From Methanofollis sp. UBA420 (lineage in GTDB: Archaea > Halobacteriota > Methanomicrobia > Methanomicrobiales > Methanofollaceae): 64,000 nt of DNA. Shown here piece by piece: positions 58,918 to 64,000 of the stretch. The DNA lies in assembly GCF_002498315.1 (NCBI RefSeq), contig NZ_DAGX01000002.1:528836-592835 (forward strand), read 5' to 3'. The notes below the pieces were generated by a model. That model had not been told where the DNA came from. It ran no database searches and was given only the letters and a program-made list of their open reading frames with translations. Every line of letters begins with the position of its first letter. Position 1 is the first letter of the stretch. Position numbers and translations under genes: made by a program.

Positions 58918-59766
58918 TTGTATCTGGTTGAGGAGGCAACGCAGCTCGCAGATAAAGTGTTCCAGATGTGGATCCACGCGCCCCAGGTGGCGCGGCACGC
59001 CCGGGCCGGGCAGTTCCTGGTTATCAGGATCGACGAAACCGGTGAGAGGATCCCCATCACCATCTCGGCAGTGAAAGAGGACTCGGTACGGGTCATCTTT
59101 ATGACCATCGGCAAGACCACCGAGCACCTTTCCACCCTGAAGAAGGGCGACGCCATCAGGGACGTCGTCGGGCCGCTCGGCACGCCGAGCGATATCAAAA
59201 AATACGGCACCGTCGTCGTCATCGGCGGCGGCGTGGGTGTCGCGAGCACCCCGATCATCGCCCGTGAGGCGAAGGAAGCCGGAAACCATGTCATCGGGAT
59301 CATCGGGGCGAGGAACAAGGACCTCCTCATCCTCGAAGACGAGATGAAGGAGGCCTGCGACGAACTCTTCATCACCACCGACGACGGGAGCAAGGGCATC
59401 CACGGCTTCGCAAGCACTGTCCTCGACCAGCTCCTCAAGGAGCGGGAACTGGGCTGTGTCTGGATCGTCGGCCCGGCCATCATGATGAAGGTGACCTCGG
59501 GCGTGACAAAGCCGTACGGTGTCAAGACCTTTGTCTCCCTCAACCCGATCATGGTCGACGGCACAGGGATGTGCGGGTCGTGCCGGGTGACTGTCGGCGG
59601 GGAGACGAAGTTCGCCTGTGTCGACGGACCCGAGTTCGACGCCCACCAGGTCGACTTCGACGGCCTCATGCAGAGGCAGAGGATGTACGTCGACGAGGAG
59701 AAGGAGGCGCTCGAGCACTTCCACCACCCTCATGGCGGCTGCGGGTGCTGCGGGGGTGAGCACTGA
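58918..59766 (+). CDS. FAD/NAD-binding oxidoreductase with 2Fe-2S tail (NfnA/SudB type)
   Basis: 282 residues from a TTG start at 58918; a stop codon lies just upstream in frame, and GGAGTGG precedes it. The ferredoxin-reductase fold is AGQFLVIRIDETGERIPITIS (FAD), VVVIGGGVGVASTPIIAREAKEAG (NAD) and GPAIMMK. The C-terminus has CGSCRV with a following TKFACVDGPEFDAH, the [2Fe-2S] pattern of NfnA/SudB, and ends in a Cys/His-rich GGCGCCGGEH. It works with the next gene, which overlaps by one base. Related bacterial Nfn complexes bifurcate electrons between NADH, NADPH and ferredoxin. Confidence 0.93.
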   Translation: MYLVEEATQLADKVFQMWIHAPQVARHARAGQFLVIRIDETGERIPITISAVKEDSVRVIFMTIGKTTEHLSTLKKGDAIRDVVGPLGTPSDIKKYGTVVVIGGGVGVASTPIIAREAKEAGNHVIGIIGARNKDLLILEDEMKEACDELFITTDDGSKGIHGFASTVLDQLLKERELGCVWIVGPAIMMKVTSGVTKPYGVKTFVSLNPIMVDGTGMCGSCRVTVGGETKFACVDGPEFDAHQVDFDGLMQRQRMYVDEEKEALEHFHHPHGGCGCCGGEH

Positions 59767-61103
59767 TGACCGAGGTCTCAGAACACGTTAAGGACTTCAA
59801 CGAAGTCAACAAGGGGCTTTCCGAGGAGAACGCCGTCCTTGAGGCACTCAGGTGCATGAACTGCGTGCGGCCGAGTTGCGTGAAGGGCTGCCCGGTCTGC
59901 ATCGACATCCCGGCATTCATCCAGAAGGTCGCAAACAGGGACTTCGCGGGCGCGGCGGAGGCCGTCAAGGAGAACAACATGCTCCCGGCGATCTGCGGCC
60001 GTGTCTGTCCGCAGGAGACCCAGTGCGAGGGCGAGTGCATCCTCTCCAAGAAGGAGAAGCCGATCGCCATCGGCGCGCTCGAACGCTTTGTCGCCGACTG
60101 GGAGAGGGAGCACGGCGTGACGACCCCCGAAGTCGCCGCCCCGACCGGAAAGAAGGTGGCGGTCGTCGGTTCAGGCCCGGCAGGCCTCACGGCTGCGGCC
60201 GAACTCGCCCGTTTCGGCCACGCGGTCACGGTCTTTGAGTCCCTCCACGAGGCCGGCGGCGTGCTGATGTACGGCATCCCGAACTTCCGCCTCCCGAAGG
60301 AGATCGTCCAGGCGGAGATCGAGCAGGTGAAGGCCCTTGGCGTCGAGATCAGGCTCAACCACCTCGTCGGGAGGAGCGTCTCCACGGAGGAGCTCCTCGC
60401 GTACGACGCCGTCTTCCTGGGCACCGGCGCCGGCCTGCCGTATTTCATGGGCATCGAGGGCGAGAACCTCTGCGGGGTCTACTCTGCAAACGAGTTCCTC
60501 ACCCGCGTGAACCTGATGCATGCCAACTGCTTCCCCGCCTTTGACACGCCGGTCAAGCGCGCCGCGAAGGTGGTCGTCGCCGGCGGCGGCAACGTGGCGA
60601 TGGACGCGGCCAGGGTGGCGCGGCGCCTCGGCGCCGACGTGACCCTCGTCTATCGGCGGCGCGAGGAGGACCTCCCGGCCCGTGCGGTCGAGGTCACGAA
60701 TGCACAGGCCGAAGGCGTCCGTTTCGTCTGCTGCGCAAACCCGGTGCGGGTGCTCGGCGAGAAGACGGTCTCTGGTGTCGAGTGCGCCAGGATGGAGATG
60801 TGCGCCCTCGACGAGAGCGGGAGGCCGAAGCCTTCATGTATCGAGGGGAGCAACTTCGTGCTTGAGGCAGACGTCTTCATCGAAGCAATCGGTCAGGGCC
60901 CCAACCCCCTCCTCATCTCCATGCTCCCGACGCTGAAACGCGAGCGCCGGGGCAACGTGGTCGTGGATGCGGACGGTCAGACGGCCGTCGCCGGCGTCTA
61001 CGCGGCCGGGGACGTGGCAACCGGCGCCGCCACCGTCATCTGGGCGATGGGTTCGGCAAAGAAGGCTGCTGCCGCTATAGACAGGATGCTGAGGGGAGAA
61101 TGA
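59766..61103 (+). CDS. GltD-like flavoprotein with 4Fe-4S clusters (NfnB/SudA type)
   Basis: The 445-residue protein has an N-terminal cluster domain (CMNCVRPSCVKGCPVCIDIP and CGRVCPQETQCEGECIL). Two FAD/NAD(P) Rossmann motifs follow: VAVVGSGPAGLTAAAELARFGH and VVVAGGGNVAMDAARVARRLGADVTLVYRR. GVYAAGDVATGAATVIWAMGSAKKAA completes the FAD site. It is often named glutamate synthase small subunit, but no large GltB-like subunit is nearby. Pairing with the preceding gene makes it an Nfn/Sud-type NADPH:ferredoxin enzyme. It overlaps the next gene by ATGA. Confidence 0.93.
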   Translation: MTEVSEHVKDFNEVNKGLSEENAVLEALRCMNCVRPSCVKGCPVCIDIPAFIQKVANRDFAGAAEAVKENNMLPAICGRVCPQETQCEGECILSKKEKPIAIGALERFVADWEREHGVTTPEVAAPTGKKVAVVGSGPAGLTAAAELARFGHAVTVFESLHEAGGVLMYGIPNFRLPKEIVQAEIEQVKALGVEIRLNHLVGRSVSTEELLAYDAVFLGTGAGLPYFMGIEGENLCGVYSANEFLTRVNLMHANCFPAFDTPVKRAAKVVVAGGGNVAMDAARVARRLGADVTLVYRRREEDLPARAVEVTNAQAEGVRFVCCANPVRVLGEKTVSGVECARMEMCALDESGRPKPSCIEGSNFVLEADVFIEAIGQGPNPLLISMLPTLKRERRGNVVVDADGQTAVAGVYAAGDVATGAATVIWAMGSAKKAAAAIDRMLRGE

Positions 61104-61621
61104 CTGAGGTCAGGTTTCTTGAGGAGAGGAAGGTCGTCCTCGACCTTGCAGACGTGAGCGATCGGGAGGTGCTGGACATCGGTGCCGGCCCTCTCTCACT
61201 CATCGCCGCAAAGGAGTACGACTGCTATGTCACGTCCGTCGATATCGACGGAGAGAAGATCAAGGAGTGGGAGAAAGAGGCAGAGCGCGAGGGCGTTGCC
61301 GAGAAGATCAGTTTCGAGGAGGCCGACGCGACCGACCTCCCGTACTGCAAGGACGCCTTCGATATCGGCATCTGCTTCGGGGCCCTCCATCATCTCCCAG
61401 AAGATATGCGGGAGCAGGCACTCTCCGAAATGGCGCGGGTCTCGTATGAGAAGTTCGTCATTGCAGAGTTCACCGAAGAGGGCTTTGCCGAACTGCATGG
61501 CGGGGAAGACCTTGTCCCCGTCGATCTCGTCCGCCTGGAGGGTGCCCTGAAAGCGATGGGCACCCTCACCGTCCGTCCCCTCGGGAAACTGAACGTCTAT
61601 ATTGTTGAGAAGGGGAACTGA
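61100..61621 (+). CDS. Class I SAM-dependent methyltransferase
   Basis: This 173-residue enzyme has the SAM motif VLDIGAGPLSLIAAKEYDCYVTSVDID (motif I, with acidic residue at the end of strand 2). Motif II/III regions are EADATDLPYCKDAFDIGICFGALHHL and MARVSYEKFVIAEF. It overlaps the Nfn-like gene by 4 bases. The substrate is unknown. It is short for the fold, with no extra substrate domain. Confidence 0.88.
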   Translation: MTEVRFLEERKVVLDLADVSDREVLDIGAGPLSLIAAKEYDCYVTSVDIDGEKIKEWEKEAEREGVAEKISFEEADATDLPYCKDAFDIGICFGALHHLPEDMREQALSEMARVSYEKFVIAEFTEEGFAELHGGEDLVPVDLVRLEGALKAMGTLTVRPLGKLNVYIVEKGN

Positions 61622-61794
61622 CCTCCCCCCTTATTCCGGGGACGAGGACTTTTTTCGGCTCTGAGATATTTCTGTCCTTCTTTCGGTCCTGCTGTGCAGA
61701 AGAGGTTTCTCGACTCTCATTGTCTTTTGATTGACGAGGCAGAGCCTTTGTCCAGAAGATGCGGTGCTGTACCTCGGAAAAAAAGTGTTGGGTT
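61622..61794. other. Short convergent gap
   Basis: There are 173 bases between the methyltransferase stop and the end of the leftward surface protein. A frame at 61694-62101 is antisense to the surface protein. No hairpin or gene stands out. Confidence 0.3.
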
Positions 61795-64000
61795 TTATCT
61801 CCTCTTCCAGAGGACGACTGCCGCAATGAGGAGGACGGCCGCCCCGCAGAGGATAAGCATCATGGTGGGGAATGGCTGCGGTGTCTCCGCCGGGGGCGAT
61901 GCCGGTGTTTCAGTCACCGGCGAGGCGGGTTCTGTCGTCCCGGCCTGTGCTCCTGCTTCCGCTGTTTTGACGGCGACGGGTGCTGGTTCTCCGCCGATTG
62001 CAAAGACGGAGAAGCCCGGACTCTGTGCCGAGAAGTACCAGAAGGTCGCGTCTTCGTCCCTGACCTCGGTGGGGAGGGGTTGCCAGGCGTCGTCGTGGTA
62101 GCGGCAGAGCACGACGTCCGCCGGGTCGATACTGTTCTCCTCCAGCCACGCCTTCGGGATCTTGAATAAGATGAGGGCGCCCTCGATGGCGTCGTCGGTC
62201 GTGTGGTAGAGCGTGACCTCGTCGTATTCATAGACCATACTGGCCGGGGCCCCGACGCTGGAGGGCAGGCCTGTCCGCCCGACCGTGACAAGGAGAGTCT
62301 GGATCGTCTCGCCGACTGTCACCCTGATCTCGTAGATAGCCGGGCCCCGGAATGCCAGGGTACCGCTGCCGCCTGCCGGGATCTTTCCTGTCGAGTCGGC
62401 AGAGAGGTCGGAGTGGCCGCCGCCCGAACCGGATGAGGATGATGTGGGTATCGGTGTCGGCAGGGCTTCGAGGACGAAGAAGACCTCCGTCGTCTCGCCT
62501 GCATTGACCGTCACGGTCCTGTTCTCAGGTTTGACGTAGTCGTCGAGGGTGACTGTGACGTTGTGCTCTCCCGTCGGGATGTCCGTCAGGGTCGTGTTGG
62601 TCAACCATTCGGTTTCCTTCCCTTCGAGGAATATCCGCGCCCCCTCTGGTACGGATGAGACGTTGAGAACCCCGCACTCGCGTTCAAGTTCGAAGAAGAC
62701 TTTTGCCTCCTCGCCTGTCTCAACCGTCACGGTCTTGTTCTCAGGCGTGACGTACCCCGCGAGTCTGACCGTGACCTTGTGGTCACCCGTGGGGATACTC
62801 TCCAGGGTCGTGTTGGTTAACCATTCGGTTTCTACGCCGTCGAGGAATATCCGGGCCCCCTCCGGTACGGAGGAGACATTGAGAACTCCGCACTCGCGTT
62901 CAAGCTCGAAGAAGACCTTTGCCTCCTCGCCTGTCTCAACCGTCACCGTCCGGTTTTCAGGGGTCACGTATCCTTCGAGTCTAACCGTGACGTTGTGCTC
63001 GCCCGTCGGGATGTCTTCCAGGGTCGTGTTGGTCAACCATTCGGTTTCCTTCCCGTCGAGGAATATCTGCGCCCCCTCTGGTACGGATGAGACGTTGAGA
63101 ACCCCGCACTCGCGTTCGAGGGCGAAGGTGACCTCTGTCGTCTTCCCCACTTCGACCGTCACTGTATCATTAATCTGAGTCACGTAGTCTTTGAGGGTGA
63201 CTGTGACATTGTGCGTCCCTGTCGGGATGTTCTCCAGAACTGCGTTGGTCTCGCCCTTGTCCACCCCATCGAGGACTATCTGCGCCCTCTCCGGTACGGA
63301 GGAGACGTTGAGGATCCCGCACTCGCGCTCAAGTTCGAAGAAGACCTCTGTCGTCTCGTCTGCATAGACATTCACGGTCTTGTTCTCCGGCGTGAAATAC
63401 CCGGCGAGTTTGACCGTTACGTTGTGCTCTCCTGTCGGGATGTCCTTCAGAATTGCGTTGGTCAACCTTCCAGTGTCCACGCCGTCGAGGATGATCCGGG
63501 CCTCCGCCGGTACGGAGGAGACGTCGATCTCCCCGCATACCTCTTTGAGTTCAAAGAAGACCTCTGTCATCTCACCTGCATTGACTGTCACGGTCTTGTT
63601 CTCCGGCGTGACATACCCGGCGAGCTTGACCGTTACGTTGTGCTCGCCGACAGAGAGGTAGAGGGGCGTATCGGTTGTGTAGCCGTTCGTCACGCCGTCG
63701 AGGACTATCTGCGCCCCCGTGGGCGTCGAGGCGACCGCCACAGTCCCGCCGTACACCAGAGGGAGATGGTCGGTGTTGCGTCCGCTGAAGAAGCCATCAA
63801 TGGTCAACGGTTCGTCACAGATGCCATCGAAGTCGGCGTCCGCACACCACTCCGAGATGTTCTGGGCGGGGTCCTGAAGCCAGAGGTTGCCGCCGAGGTA
63901 CGGCCCGCCAGCGATGTTGGTGCCGCGGGTGCAGGTGGTGTTGAAGAAGGCGGAGGAGGAAGATGCACGGATATTGTCGGGGTTGTCGAAGCGGCAGTTG
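61795..64000 (-). CDS. Large NosD-like / PEGA-repeat surface protein, 5' end beyond window
   Basis: About 734 codons are visible; the gene continues to the right. From the N-terminal side: the last stretch of a parallel beta-helix (GGPYLGGNLWLQDPAQNISEWCADADFDGICDEPLTIDG, like NosD surface proteins), then six PEGA repeats of 71-72 residues (for example NVSSVPEGARIFLDG). A Ser/Gly linker follows, then a PGF-pre-PGF-type domain (EVTLYHTTDDAIEGALILFKIPKAWLEEN). Last come a Pro/Thr/Ala stalk, one transmembrane helix and KRR. No PGF is seen before the last helix, so it may stay a plain membrane anchor. It probably forms part of the cell surface. Confidence 0.92.
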   Translation of the reverse strand, partial: NCRFDNPDNIRASSSSAFFNTTCTRGTNIAGGPYLGGNLWLQDPAQNISEWCADADFDGICDEPLTIDGFFSGRNTDHLPLVYGGTVAVASTPTGAQIVLDGVTNGYTTDTPLYLSVGEHNVTVKLAGYVTPENKTVTVNAGEMTEVFFELKEVCGEIDVSSVPAEARIILDGVDTGRLTNAILKDIPTGEHNVTVKLAGYFTPENKTVNVYADETTEVFFELERECGILNVSSVPERAQIVLDGVDKGETNAVLENIPTGTHNVTVTLKDYVTQINDTVTVEVGKTTEVTFALERECGVLNVSSVPEGAQIFLDGKETEWLTNTTLEDIPTGEHNVTVRLEGYVTPENRTVTVETGEEAKVFFELERECGVLNVSSVPEGARIFLDGVETEWLTNTTLESIPTGDHKVTVRLAGYVTPENKTVTVETGEEAKVFFELERECGVLNVSSVPEGARIFLEGKETEWLTNTTLTDIPTGEHNVTVTLDDYVKPENRTVTVNAGETTEVFFVLEALPTPIPTSSSSGSGGGHSDLSADSTGKIPAGGSGTLAFRGPAIYEIRVTVGETIQTLLVTVGRTGLPSSVGAPASMVYEYDEVTLYHTTDDAIEGALILFKIPKAWLEENSIDPADVVLCRYHDDAWQPLPTEVRDEDATFWYFSAQSPGFSVFAIGGEPAPVAVKTAEAGAQAGTTEPASPVTETPASPPAETPQPFPTMMLILCGAAVLLIAAVVLWKRR
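62467..63750. repeat. Six tandem PEGA-coding repeats, 213-216 bases each
   Basis: The DNA repeats with a period near 216 bases (one unit 213). The three copies nearest the 3' end of the gene (about 62467-63107) are almost identical over long stretches, so they duplicated recently or are kept alike by gene conversion. Each internal unit has a single cysteine in E-C-G at its boundary (counting from the Met at 63807: residues 91, 163, 234, 306, 378). Confidence 0.85.

Noticed and set aside
59766..61103. True glutamate synthase small subunit
   Set aside because: The partner gene is NfnA/SudB-like and no glutamate synthase large subunit is present nearby.
62549..63178. 209-codon rightward frame with repeated motifs
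   Set aside because: It is the antisense of the PEGA repeats; its repetition simply mirrors the real gene.

Overview
The window is archaeal and comes from a hydrogenotrophic methanogen of the order Methanomicrobiales (Methanofollis or Methanoculleus is my guess; the genus is inferred, not proven). Evidence: hypusine-type aIF5A, two proteasome-activating nucleotidases, the archaeosine genes tgtA and arcS, RLI/ABCE1, pelota, RqcH, an archaeal triosephosphate isomerase, aMBF1, archaeal RNase P RNA, a DDTD-domain gene resembling methanogenesis marker protein 11, and PGF-CTERM / PEGA surface proteins. The DNA is GC-rich, with AT-rich TATA boxes and many 4-base ATGA overlaps.

Layout. 1-17 kb: the start of a ferredoxin-like gene, a mutS-mutL operon, a lipoprotein, two membrane proteins, an EF-Tu-like protein with a ruined GTPase site, an ADP-forming acyl-CoA synthetase, CorA, a DUF389 protein, an ATP10-like protein and an OpuC-type osmolyte ABC transporter. 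17-24 kb: an ACT protein, homoserine dehydrogenase and a winged-helix/DDTD fusion, then a second (ProU-type) betaine transporter and a hydrogenase maturation protease. 24-28 kb: DUF169, NAD kinase plus an IMPase-family phosphatase, aIF5A and agmatinase.

28.3-37.6 kb is an accessory island, visibly less GC-rich, lying between core genes. It holds an acyltransferase, two TetR regulators each beside a clear DNA dyad, a truncated methyltransferase, a nine-cysteine mini-protein, a condensation-domain acyltransferase, an alpha/beta hydrolase, an amidohydrolase, an ICMT-like membrane methyltransferase and an Isf-like iron-sulfur flavoprotein. This is the most novel-looking part.

37.6-64 kb: a ribosome-rescue cluster (EMC6-like and RLI/ABCE1, divergent from RqcH and pelota); a membrane-anchored LolA-like/winged-helix sensor facing a membrane protein across an inverted repeat; FKBP, CYTH, phosphoesterase, radical SAM and DUF126 genes; two PAN ATPases facing each other; aMBF1, tpiA and an HTH-CBS protein; a lipoprotein with PGF-CTERM; RNase P RNA, AMMECR1, tgtA and arcS; an Nfn/Sud-like flavoprotein pair with a methyltransferase; and a truncated NosD-like/PEGA-repeat surface protein. 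GC-rich hairpin repeats occupy four intergenic gaps.
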